From Chrysiogenia bacterium (lineage in GTDB: Bacteria; JAGRBM01), in contig JAGRBM010000416.1 of assembly GCA_020434085.1 (NCBI GenBank), positions 1-9,813 on the forward strand: a stretch of DNA of 9,813 nucleotides. The letters are read 5' to 3'. The notes beneath the pieces were generated by a model. It had not been told where the DNA came from and searched no databases. It worked only from the letters and a program-made list of their open reading frames with translations. The translations under genes were made by a program, and so were the position numbers. Shown here piece after piece: positions 1-8,270 of the stretch. Every line of letters starts with the position of its first letter. Within the stretch, counting starts at the first letter, position 1.

Positions 1-894
1 ACCGCCCGCTTCGTGGAAGACCTGCGCCAGTCCAGCTTCTTCGCCTCGGTTCACGCCCCTCCCGAGCCCGCCGATGAACTCATTTTGCGCTGCAAGCTCA
101 ACCGGTTCGATTCCCACTTCGTCTGGTGGCCAAGCAGCCCTGTTCTGAATCTGACCCTCCTTGGCGGACTCATTCCCGGCATCGGCGGGAAACTGCGCGC
201 CGACATGGACCTGAGCGTGGAAGTGCTTGCCCCCGGGCAGGAAGAGCCGCTTCTTTCCTTCGACAAGCACGTCACCAGTGAAGACTCCATGGATGCCTGG
301 GACACCATTTCCCTCGGGTCGCTGGAGGAACACACCAAAGCGACGCTCGTGACGCTGACCAGGCAGGTGAAAGACGAACTCTCCACCGGTCGCGAGACTC
401 TGGTTGCCCGCGCCGAAGAAGTGCGCGAGCGCCGCAAGCCGCCGGTTCAGGTGGCTCGCCCTGCGATCCCGGCGCTGCCCGAAGGGGCGCTGCGCGGCGT
501 CGCGGTCTACCCCTTTGCCGCGCGCGGCGGCGCGCAGGACGCAACGGCCGAAGCCCTGGGCGGACTCTTTCAGAAGGAAATCGCCGGCGTTCCCTGCACG
601 CGGATCGTCGCCGAGGACATCATCGAGGACCTTGCACGCCAGCAGGGGCTCGAGCAGCAGTGCGGCAACGAGACCTGCCAGATCGACCTGGCCAGCCAGG
701 CGCAGGCCGACCTCTTGGTGCGGGGCGAGCTGCTGAAGGTCGGAGAGACCTACGTCCTCACGGCCCTCATGATCGATCTTGCCAGCAGGCAGACCGTCTT
801 CAGCGGCGACGTGCAGTCGGGCGAGGGCGAGCTGATCGCAAAAACCCGCGAGCTGGCGGCCCGGGCAAGTGAAGTGCTCGGCTGCGCTCCCTGA
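1..894 (+). CDS. Unrecognised protein with TolB/FlgO-like C-terminal domain (5' end missing)
   Basis: The reading frame is open from base 1 and ends at TGA 892-894. Four codons precede the first possible start (GTG at 13), which has no Shine-Dalgarno, so I read this as the last 297 residues of a longer protein. The first part (residues about 25-75) has a hydrophobic, glycine-rich stretch inside a beta-rich region, ending in LSVEVLAP, a layout seen in envelope lipoproteins. A charged linker rich in Arg, Pro and Glu (about 140-160) follows. The last 130 residues begin GVAVYPFAA, carry the cysteine pair CGNETC (about 221-226), and end in alternating strands such as ADLLVRGEL and YVLTALMIDL. This pattern resembles the TolB/FlgO-like domains of deltaproteobacterial outer-membrane and stress proteins. 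The true N-terminus, including any signal peptide, lies outside the window. The exact function is unknown. Confidence 0.75.
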   Translation, partial: TARFVEDLRQSSFFASVHAPPEPADELILRCKLNRFDSHFVWWPSSPVLNLTLLGGLIPGIGGKLRADMDLSVEVLAPGQEEPLLSFDKHVTSEDSMDAWDTISLGSLEEHTKATLVTLTRQVKDELSTGRETLVARAEEVRERRKPPVQVARPAIPALPEGALRGVAVYPFAARGGAQDATAEALGGLFQKEIAGVPCTRIVAEDIIEDLARQQGLEQQCGNETCQIDLASQAQADLLVRGELLKVGETYVLTALMIDLASRQTVFSGDVQSGEGELIAKTRELAARASEVLGCAP

Positions 895-926
895 CGCTGC
901 CTAAGCAATCCCGACTAGTTACAAGC

Positions 927-956
927 AAAGGGCGCCCAACGGGCGCCCTTTCTTTT
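927..956 (+). terminator. Symmetrical intrinsic terminator between convergent genes
   Basis: An 11-bp perfect stem (AAAGGGCGCCC at 927-937, GGGCGCCCTTT at 941-951) with the 3-nt loop AAC is followed by CTTTT. The left arm starts with AAA, so the structure could also stop transcripts arriving from the hsp20 side, though the T-run is poorer on that strand. Confidence 0.9.
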
Positions 957-973
957 GTGCAGTGTTGCCGCGC

Positions 974-1429
974 TTACTTGATCGAAATCTTGGTTGCCTT
1001 GGCGGCTTCGGTCTTGGGGATGCTCACGCGAAGGACGCCGTCCTTGAATTCGGCGCTGGCCTTCGATGCATCGGCGTCGCTGGGAAGCGTGAAGGAACGG
1101 CGGAAGCTGCCGTAGGATCGTTCGATGCGATGGACGTTGTCCTTGGTCTCGTCGTGTTCGAATTCGCGCTTGCCCGAGAGGGTGAGCACGCCGTTGCTGA
1201 TATCGACGTCGACGTCTTCCTTCTTCAGGCCCGGGATCTCCGCGCTGACGAGCAGCGTGCCGTCGCGCTCGGTGATGTCGACACTGGGAACCCAGTCGCG
1301 GCCGGTGGCCTCGGCGCCGGAGAATCCGAGCGGGGCGACGCCGCGGCCGAAGGCGTCCTCAAAGAAGCGGTCAAAGAAATCCCGCGTGGTGAGCGGGCGG
1401 CTCGTGCGGGTGGTGAGTCCGTTACTCAT
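974..1429 (-). CDS. hsp20: Small heat-shock protein, Hsp20/alpha-crystallin family
   Basis: This is an ATP-independent holdase chaperone that binds unfolding proteins in the cytoplasm and keeps them soluble for refolding by other chaperones. The 151 residues have the normal family layout. An N-terminal arm (1-45) includes DFFDRFFEDAFGRG. The alpha-crystallin domain (about 47-140) includes VDITERDGTLLVSAEIPGL, GVLTLSGKRE, ERSYGSFRRSFTLP and the signature AEFKDGVL (126-133). The last residues contain the I-x-I motif ISI (148-150) used for oligomer assembly. I chose the ATG at 1429 because GGAGGG (complement of 1437-1442) lies 7 nt upstream. An in-frame ATG at 1444 would place that ribosome-binding site inside the gene, and longer forms would run back over the galU terminator. 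The gene stands alone, 170 nt after galU on the same strand, and faces the terminator at 927-956. Confidence 0.95.
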   Translation of the reverse strand: MSNGLTTRTSRPLTTRDFFDRFFEDAFGRGVAPLGFSGAEATGRDWVPSVDITERDGTLLVSAEIPGLKKEDVDVDISNGVLTLSGKREFEHDETKDNVHRIERSYGSFRRSFTLPSDADASKASAEFKDGVLRVSIPKTEAAKATKISIK

Positions 1430-1508
1430 GGCAATACCCTCCATCGATAGAGACAGTTTCTTGCGCGGCCGGGCTCGCTGCGCCTGCCGCAAAATCTTCG
1501 TTGAAGAA

Positions 1509-1536
1509 AAACTAAACACGCCCGGGCCGTCGTCAA
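1509..1536 (-). promoter_or_regulatory. Candidate hsp20 promoter
   Basis: On the minus strand, CCCCTTGACG gives a -35 TTGACG (complement of 1531-1536). A 16-bp spacer leads to TAGTTT (complement of 1509-1514), a weak -10, about 80 nt before the start codon. The CCCCTTGA part also resembles the -35 of sigma-32 heat-shock promoters, but a CCCCAT-type -10 is not clear. No CIRCE inverted repeat is visible. Confidence 0.4.
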
Positions 1537-1557
1537 GGGGTGGCGCGTGCAGGAACG

Positions 1558-1590
1558 AAAAAGGGCGGAAGGGCGGGTAGACCCCGCCCT
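1558..1590 (-). terminator. Intrinsic terminator of galU
   Basis: Just after the galU stop, AGGGCGGG and CCCGCCCT (complements of 1583-1590 and 1570-1577) form an 8-bp hairpin. A second copy of CCGCCCT (complement of 1562-1568) runs directly into TTTTT. It can pair with the same left arm and would then place the T-run at the base of the stem. Either fold fits a terminator separating galU from hsp20. Confidence 0.7.
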
Positions 1591-1599
1591 CTGCTGCCA

Positions 1600-2421
1600 T
1601 CAACGAAAGTGCTGTTTTCCAAAGTGTTGGTTGGCTTCAAACCAGCCCCGGGGTTGTCCGGCATCGAAGCGCGTGCAGCGAACCGTGGCCCCCAGCAGGC
1701 GGCCCTGCGCCGCAAGCCGCGCCAGGGCGGGGGTGAGCTGGATCTCCCCCTTGCTGTCGGGCGAGGTGCTCCGAAGCAGCTCGAAGGTATCGCCCGGCAA
1801 CACGTAGCGCCCCACCAGCGCCAGCCGCGAGGGCGCTGCGCGGCGCGTCGGCTTCTCGACCGCCCTGGCAATGCGCAGGAGCTTGCCCTCTTTCTTACCG
1901 GCCACGATCCCGTAGCTCGAAACCTCGCCGGCGGGCACTTCGAGCAGGGAAACCGCCGCGTCCTTTTCGGTGGCGGCGTCGAGCAACTGACGTAGCGGCT
2001 GGGGCTTTCCATCGAAGAGCTCGTCGGGAAGCAGCACCGCGAAGGGCCCCTCCTCCACTTCGTCTTTCGCACACAGAATTGCGTGGCCCAGGCCGCGTGG
2101 CTCGTCCTGGTAGACGGCGCAGACTTCCACCCGGCGCAGCAGGGTCAGCAACGGCTCGATCTCCGCGAGGCGCCCGTCATTCTTGAGCATCTCCACCAGG
2201 TCGTCGGGACGCGAAAAGTAGTTGACGAGGGCTTCCTTGCCCGGCGAGATCACCAGCACGATCCGGCGGATGCGCGCGGCGGCCGCTTCCTCCACCACGT
2301 AGTGGAGCACCGGCCGGTCCACGATGGGGACGAGTTCCTTGGGCGCCGCCAGGGACTGGGGCAACCAGCGGGTGCCAAGCCCCGCCGCAGGGATGACCGC
2401 TGTCTGAACATGGATTGCCAT
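1600..2421 (-). CDS. galU: UTP-glucose-1-phosphate uridylyltransferase (GalU type)
   Basis: It makes UDP-glucose and pyrophosphate from UTP and glucose-1-phosphate, in the cytoplasm, supplying LPS, capsule and glycolipid synthesis. The 273 residues show the bacterial GalU series: AVIPAAGLGTR (8-18), PKELVPIVDRPVLHYVVEEA (27-46, with catalytic-type Lys28), RGLGHAI (109-115), LLPDEL (130-135, metal-binding Asp133), SSYGIV, VEKP (188-191), GRYVL, GEIQLT (225-230) and FDAGQPRGW. The ATG at 2421 is preferred because the conserved N-terminus follows at once. The GTG at 2433 adds only four residues, and no strong Shine-Dalgarno supports either start. Length is slightly below the usual 290-300. The stretch normally read as PATKAIPKE is PQSLAAPKE here, so one of two conserved lysines is absent. 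A related nucleotidyltransferase with another sugar or base is possible but less likely. It diverges from the SDR gene across 103 nt. Confidence 0.88.
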   Translation of the reverse strand: MAIHVQTAVIPAAGLGTRWLPQSLAAPKELVPIVDRPVLHYVVEEAAAARIRRIVLVISPGKEALVNYFSRPDDLVEMLKNDGRLAEIEPLLTLLRRVEVCAVYQDEPRGLGHAILCAKDEVEEGPFAVLLPDELFDGKPQPLRQLLDAATEKDAAVSLLEVPAGEVSSYGIVAGKKEGKLLRIARAVEKPTRRAAPSRLALVGRYVLPGDTFELLRSTSPDSKGEIQLTPALARLAAQGRLLGATVRCTRFDAGQPRGWFEANQHFGKQHFR

Positions 2422-2524
2422 TGCGCCGGGCACTCTAGCACAGGTTTTGGCGCTGGCACGTTTTGCAGCGGATCGTGTTACCCTCGCACCCTACACGTTT
2501 CAGATTGATTCGGGAGGGAACCCC

Positions 2525-3292
2525 ATGATTCGCGAGCGCTTTGATCTTTCCGGCAAATGGGCACTGGTAACCGGCGCGAGCCGCGGCATCGGCGAAGCGA
2601 CGGCCATGGCACTGGCTGAGTCGGGCGCGGATCTCGTGCTGGTCTCACGCAAGCTGCCCGACCTCGAAGCCGTCGCGGCAAAGGTTGAGGCCGCCGGGCG
2701 CAAGGCCCACTGCATTCCCGCCAACATGGGCTCGGACGAAGAGCTCGAACGGCTCAAGGACAAGCTCGAGGAGATCGGGGTTACTCCCAATATCCTCATC
2801 AACAACGCGGCGACCAACCCCGCCATGGGCACGCTCATCGACCTGCCCGACTCGGTCTGGCAGAAGATCATGGACGTCAACGTGACCGGCCCCTTGCGGC
2901 TTTGCCGGCGCATCGTGCCCATGATGCGAAAGGCCGGCGGGGGAAGCATCGTCAACGTCGCCTCCATCGCCGGGCTTCGTCCGTCCACGACGCTGGGCGC
3001 CTACGGCATTTCAAAGGCCGCGGTCATTCACATGACCAAAACCCTGGCCAGCGAGCTGGCCCCGTTCAAGATCCGCGTCAACTGCGTGGCGCCGGGTCTG
3101 GTAAAGACCAAATTCGCCGAGGCCCTCTTCACCAATGAGGCGATCTACAAGGCGGCCATTTCCCAGATCAAGATGCACCGCCACGGCGAGCCCGATGAAA
3201 TCGCGGGAATCATCCTGACCCTGGCCAGCGAGGCAGCCAGCTTCATGACCGGCGAAGTTGTCGTGGTCGACGGCGGCGCGACGCTCGGCTGA
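2525..3292 (+). CDS. Short-chain dehydrogenase/reductase, DHRS4-like, NADP(H) type
   Basis: This is a classical Rossmann-fold oxidoreductase of 255 residues. Cofactor motif TGASRGIG is at 16-23, NNAA at 93-96 and structural Asn at 119. The catalytic set is Ser147 (in NVASIAG), Tyr160 and Lys164 (YGISK). PGLVKT at 190-195 and a terminal TGEVVVVDGG complete the pattern. Arg20 in the glycine motif and Arg42 after the second strand favour NADP(H). The NNAATNP segment and the APGLVKTKF...GEPDEIAGI region resemble DHRS4-type carbonyl/retinol reductases more than FabG. The substrate is unknown. The ATG at 2525 is clear: GGGAGGG (2512-2518) lies 6 nt before it. The frame extends upstream to 2447, but with no ribosome-binding site there. 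No terminator lies between it and the lipoprotein gene 83 nt downstream, so the two may be co-transcribed. Confidence 0.93.
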   Translation: MIRERFDLSGKWALVTGASRGIGEATAMALAESGADLVLVSRKLPDLEAVAAKVEAAGRKAHCIPANMGSDEELERLKDKLEEIGVTPNILINNAATNPAMGTLIDLPDSVWQKIMDVNVTGPLRLCRRIVPMMRKAGGGSIVNVASIAGLRPSTTLGAYGISKAAVIHMTKTLASELAPFKIRVNCVAPGLVKTKFAEALFTNEAIYKAAISQIKMHRHGEPDEIAGIILTLASEAASFMTGEVVVVDGGATLG

Positions 3293-3350
3293 GTATTGCC
3301 GTTGCGAACACCCGCCCCGAGGGAGTAGGCTGCAGGACATTCGAAGGTGA

Positions 3351-3373
3351 GGGCAATCTTTCCAGGATTGCCC
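3351..3373 (+). promoter_or_regulatory. Hairpin overlapping the lipoprotein ribosome-binding site
   Basis: GGGCAATC (3351-3358) and GATTGCCC (3366-3373) form a perfect 8-bp stem with a 7-nt loop, ending two bases before the ATG at 3376. The only plausible Shine-Dalgarno, AGGA (3364-3367), sits across the loop and the right arm. No T-run follows, so it is not a terminator. Folding would be expected to limit ribosome entry, which makes translational control or coupling to SDR translation possible. Confidence 0.5.
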
Positions 3374-3375
3374 AG

Positions 3376-3876
3376 ATGAAGTTCCTCCAGAGTTTTTCCG
3401 CGCCGGCCCTTTTGCTCGCGCTCGTCCTCGGTATCGCCGGCTGCGGCAACGAGGGCGACGTGCTGCTCTTCCTCGACTTCGCCGAAACCAATGCGCCGGG
3501 TTCCAGCCAGGTCAAGGCAATCAACGTCACCAGCTCCGATGGCGCCGGCGGCGTCGTGAACGTCCCGCTCGAAGTGACGGCCAGCGCCGGATTCGACGGG
3601 CAGGTGGATTTCCGCGCCGTGCTCGACGACGAGATCTTCGACATCACCGGCATGAGCGACCCGGCCTCGGGCGTGTTTTTTTCTCTGAACAACCCGGCGG
3701 CCACCACCAATGAGGCCCCCTTCGAGATCCTGCCCGGCGAGATGCTCAGCTTCTATGCCGTCATCAACGTGGCCAACGGAAGCGGCGACTGCGGACTCCA
3801 CACGGTGCGGGTGGCCACCATCCCCGACGCCGATTTCGTGGACATCCACCTGCAGGTCTGCCCACCGAGTTCCTGA
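3376..3876 (+). CDS. Orphan secreted lipoprotein, about 144-residue mature form
   Basis: I do not recognise a family. Residues 1-23 form a lipoprotein signal peptide: MKFLQ, a hydrophobic core (ALLLALVLG) and the lipobox IAGC, so Cys23 should be lipidated and become residue 1. Residue +2 is Gly, giving no sign of the inner-membrane-retention Asp. The mature part is acidic and rich in Val, Asp, Gly and Ser, with alternating strands (VVNVPLEVTA, GQVDFRAVL, LSFYAVINVA, HTVRVATI). This suggests a single Ig-like beta-sandwich. Cys139 and Cys162 could form a disulfide. The ATG at 3376 has AGGA 8 nt upstream and no in-frame start further up before stops. It lies 83 nt after the SDR gene on the same strand. 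It probably sits in the outer membrane; its role is unknown. Confidence 0.85.
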   Translation: MKFLQSFSAPALLLALVLGIAGCGNEGDVLLFLDFAETNAPGSSQVKAINVTSSDGAGGVVNVPLEVTASAGFDGQVDFRAVLDDEIFDITGMSDPASGVFFSLNNPAATTNEAPFEILPGEMLSFYAVINVANGSGDCGLHTVRVATIPDADFVDIHLQVCPPSS

Positions 3877-3898
3877 TTTCCCCGGGCCGATTTCCCCC

Positions 3899-3927
3899 TT
3901 GACAGGTCGGCAGCGGCCTTTCATATT
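3899..3927 (+). promoter_or_regulatory. Sigma-70-type promoter of the tRNA-Ala gene
   Basis: A perfect -35 TTGACA (3899-3904), a 17-bp spacer and the -10 CATATT (3922-3927, 4 of 6 consensus) lie 65 nt before the tRNA. The bases after the -10 are GC-rich (GCGGCCCC), the kind of discriminator linked to stringent control of stable RNA genes. It starts 22 nt after the lipoprotein stop. No clear terminator separates the two, so some read-through from upstream is possible. Confidence 0.75.
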
Positions 3928-3992
3928 TGCGGCCCCGGTCGGGATCGCCGGGCCCGCCAAGGCCCGCCCGCCGCTTACAATCGAAGGTTTCT

Positions 3993-4068
3993 GGGGCAGT
4001 AGCTCAGTTGGGAGAGCGCCACAATGGCATTGTGGAGGTCGTCGGTTCGATCCCGTCCTGCTCCACCA
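3993..4068 (+). tRNA. tRNA-Ala(GGC): tRNA-Ala, anticodon GGC
   Basis: This is a complete 76-nt cloverleaf with encoded CCA. The acceptor stem is GGGGCAG (3993-3999) with CTGCTCC (4058-4064), and it contains the G3-U70 wobble pair that identifies tRNA-Ala to AlaRS. The D-stem is GCTC/GAGC. The anticodon stem is CCACA/TGTGG around loop ATGGCAT, giving GGC at 4026-4028, which reads GCC and GCU codons. The A32-U38 pair typical of bacterial tRNA-Ala(GGC) is present. The T-stem GTCGG (4041-4045) with CCGTC (4053-4057) has one U-U mismatch (positions 50 and 64 in standard numbering). The T-loop TTCGATC is normal. A strong promoter lies upstream and a hairpin terminator follows 8 nt downstream. Confidence 0.97.
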
Positions 4069-4075
4069 GATTCTG

Positions 4076-4103
4076 GAAACGGCGGCTGAAAAGCCGCCGT
4101 TTC
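4076..4103 (+). terminator. Terminator hairpin after tRNA-Ala
   Basis: GAAACGGCGGCT (4076-4087) pairs with AGCCGCCGTTTC (4092-4103), a 12-bp perfect stem closed by a GAAA tetraloop. The downstream T-richness is modest (TTTCTGCATTT), so it may be partly an RNA-processing or stability hairpin. Confidence 0.75.
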
Positions 4104-4155
4104 TGCATTTAAAGTGGCTCTTAGCCCCCACGAGGCCCTCCCGCCCTGGCGCCCC

Positions 4156-4183
4156 TTGACGGCCCGGCGGAAATCCCTTAAAA
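4156..4183 (+). promoter_or_regulatory. Candidate rpsT promoter
   Basis: TTGACG (4156-4161), preceded by CCCC, forms a good -35. A 16-bp spacer leads to TTAAAA (4178-4183), a weak -10, about 50 nt before the rpsT start codon. The CCCCTTGAC context is shared with the tRNA-Ala and hsp20 promoter candidates. Confidence 0.5.
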
Positions 4184-4235
4184 GAAGCCGCCTGCCTCCG
4201 TATTGGGAGGCCCTGAGTCCAAAGGAGACGACGAC

Positions 4236-4490
4236 GTGCCCAATCATAAGTCCGCAGCCAAGCGTGCCCGCCAGACGGAGACCCGCACCGCGCGCAACCG
4301 CCTGGTAAAGGCCAGCATGCGCACCACCATCAAGAAGGCCCGCGCCCCCGAAGCGGGCGATGAGGCGCTCACCGCCGCCGTCAAGGACGTCTACAAGGCC
4401 GCCAGCAAGGGCGTCATCCACAAGCGTCAGGCCGCCCGCCGCGTCTCGCGCCTGGTGAAGGCCCACAACTCCAAGAAGGCCGCTGCCTGA
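4236..4490 (+). CDS. rpsT: 30S ribosomal protein S20
   Basis: S20 is a primary 16S rRNA-binding protein of the small subunit. The 84-residue product has the classic start PNHKSAAKRARQTETRTARNR and is Lys/Arg-rich throughout. It ends with the helix-forming segment GVIHKRQAARRVSRLVKAHN, as expected for a three-helix protein. Length is typical (about 84-88). The start is GTG at 4236: AAGGAG (4222-4227) is 8 nt upstream, and the conserved (M)PN-HKSA N-terminus begins exactly there. A frame extension to 4203 would bury the ribosome-binding site. The gene is monocistronic, between its promoter candidate and the terminator at 4516, and convergent with holA, a neighbour pairing seen in several bacterial lineages. 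A non-AUG start recalls E. coli rpsT, where a UUG start takes part in autoregulation. Confidence 0.98.
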   Translation: MPNHKSAAKRARQTETRTARNRLVKASMRTTIKKARAPEAGDEALTAAVKDVYKAASKGVIHKRQAARRVSRLVKAHNSKKAAA

Positions 4491-4515
4491 GCCTTCCCCC
4501 ATTACGTGAACAACG

Positions 4516-4546
4516 AAAGGCCGCCCACCGGGCGGCCTTTTTCTTT
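4516..4546 (+). terminator. Strong intrinsic terminator of rpsT, likely bidirectional
   Basis: AAAGGCCGCCC (4516-4526) and GGGCGGCCTTT (4530-4540) form an 11-bp stem with loop ACC, followed by TTCTTT. The architecture is the same as the terminator at 927-956 (11-bp stem, AAA left flank, 3-nt loop). It may also stop the convergent leuS-holA transcript. Confidence 0.92.
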
Positions 4547-4570
4547 GTATCAAGAATCAATTCAATCCCT

Positions 4571-4589
4571 GCTCCCCCGCAGGGGGAGC
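4571..4589. repeat. Short GC palindrome downstream of holA (REP-like)
   Basis: GCTCCCCC (4571-4578) and GGGGGAGC (4582-4589) form an 8-bp inverted repeat with a 3-nt loop in the gap between the rpsT terminator and the holA stop. It lacks a T-run on either strand. The continuation CGGGGGCTGAGGG resembles the small dispersed palindromic repeats of many proteobacterial genomes. Copy number cannot be judged from one window. Confidence 0.5.
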
Positions 4590-4606
4590 GGGGGCTGAGG
4601 GCGCAT

Positions 4607-5656
4607 CTAACGCCGCGCTTTTCTCCCCGCGATGCCGGACATCTCCAGCACGAGGTGTTCGAGCTCGATCTCGGGGAAATGGGTACCGCCCTTCGCCAGG
4701 CGATCGAGGCGCGTGAAGCGCGGCGCCACCTGGCGGCAGCGCTCGGCGTCGAAGGTCACCACCTGCTTGGCGAGCTGATCGAGGGCCCAAGGCGCCATCG
4801 GACGCCCGCCGCCCACCACCTGGGAGATCTCCGGGCGGCGCTTGCCGTTGCTCACCATCTCGGCGGCCATCCACAGCCGCTTGAACTGCCACCACAGACC
4901 GGGCAGCAGGCCCGCGGCCTTCTCCCCATCGGTGTAGAGACGCCGAAGCCCCGAAACAGCGTCGGCCTGCCGGCCCTCCACCGCGGCGTTGAAGACTTCG
5001 AACACGTCACGGTGGCGCGAGAGCGAGACCGCCTCCTGCGCGAGCGCCTCGCTCAACACCGTCGGGTTCTCCTGCAGCAGCGAAGCCTTCTCAATGGTCT
5101 GGTCGATGGCGAGCAGGTCGGTGCCGATATACTGGACAAGCACGTCCACGGCGCCGCGTTCGACGCTCATGCCGCGTTCCTTGGCCATGCGGTCGACCCA
5201 CGCGGGGATCTCGCGCTCGTAGACGGGCTTGCACTCCACCAGGCCGCCGAGCTTGTCGATGGCCTTGAAGGCCTTGCGGCGCAGGTCGGGTTTCTTGTCC
5301 CCACTGGAGACGAAGCAGAGCACCGTGGTGCCCAGCGGATTAGCCGCGTAGTCGGCCAGCGCGTCGTAGTCGTCGGCCTTGAAGGCGTCGGCGCTCTTGA
5401 CGAGAACCAGCCGCAGCGGCGCCATGGTCGGATGCGAGGAAGCGGCGCCGATGACCTGGGACATGCCTGATTTCACCGGCGGGCCGGCATCGAGATTGTC
5501 GAAGTTAAAGTCCGGGGCCGCGGTCACGACTTTCTTCTTGAGCGCCGCCAGCAGCTTGTCGGTAAAGAATGCCTCCGGCCCCCAGATCCAGTAGATCGGA
5601 GCGAACTTGCCCTTCTCGATATCCTGCAGGGCCTTGCTGGAGGTGATGGCGCCCAA
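4607..5656 (-). CDS. holA: DNA polymerase III subunit delta
   Basis: Delta is the clamp-loader subunit that opens the beta sliding clamp during replication. The 349-residue product has the usual length. Residues 17-40 (KFAPIYWIWGPEAFFTDKLL) are the degenerate, non-hydrolysing nucleotide-binding start, normally of the form YLLYGEE. RLVLVKSADAF (82-92), a LVEC strand, the YIGTDLLAIDQTIEKASLL segment (176-194) and the C-terminal collar helix GLLPGLWWQFKRLWMAAEM (249-267) are characteristic. The start is TTG at 5656: GAGGAAG (complement of 5661-5667) lies just upstream, the frame meets a stop 27 nt above with no ATG or GTG between, and the next internal Met is residue 65. The gene begins 10 nt after the leuS stop, and its ribosome-binding site reaches the leuS stop codon. 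The two are surely co-transcribed. The lptE gene commonly found between them is absent. Confidence 0.95.
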   Translation of the reverse strand: MGAITSSKALQDIEKGKFAPIYWIWGPEAFFTDKLLAALKKKVVTAAPDFNFDNLDAGPPVKSGMSQVIGAASSHPTMAPLRLVLVKSADAFKADDYDALADYAANPLGTTVLCFVSSGDKKPDLRRKAFKAIDKLGGLVECKPVYEREIPAWVDRMAKERGMSVERGAVDVLVQYIGTDLLAIDQTIEKASLLQENPTVLSEALAQEAVSLSRHRDVFEVFNAAVEGRQADAVSGLRRLYTDGEKAAGLLPGLWWQFKRLWMAAEMVSNGKRRPEISQVVGGGRPMAPWALDQLAKQVVTFDAERCRQVAPRFTRLDRLAKGGTHFPEIELEHLVLEMSGIAGRKARR

Positions 5657-5666
5657 AGTGCTTCCT

Positions 5667-8270
<2,604 letters not shown>

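Noticed and set aside
2454-2467. Sigma-54-like sequence TGGCACGTTTTGCA upstream of the SDR gene
   Set aside because: The GG and GC elements are 8 nt apart rather than the required 10, so it does not fit a sigma-54 promoter. No upstream activator sites are evident.
2447-2524. N-terminal extension of the SDR frame by 26 codons
   Set aside because: There is no ribosome-binding site before 2447, while GGGAGGG sits 6 nt before the ATG at 2525, where the family's usual N-terminus begins.
3145-4131. A 328-codon minus-strand frame covering the lipoprotein gene and the SDR 3' end
   Set aside because: It passes through the tRNA and a terminator. The plus strand shows a signal peptide with lipobox and an SDR C-terminus with conserved residues.
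3927-4553. Open frames crossing the tRNA on both strands (plus product with AVAQLGERHNGIVE, minus products with SNRRPPQCHCGALPTELL and DRTDDLHNAIVALSQLSYC)
   Set aside because: These are well-known false proteins from reading through a tRNA gene. The sequence is fully explained by tRNA-Ala(GGC), the terminator and rpsT.
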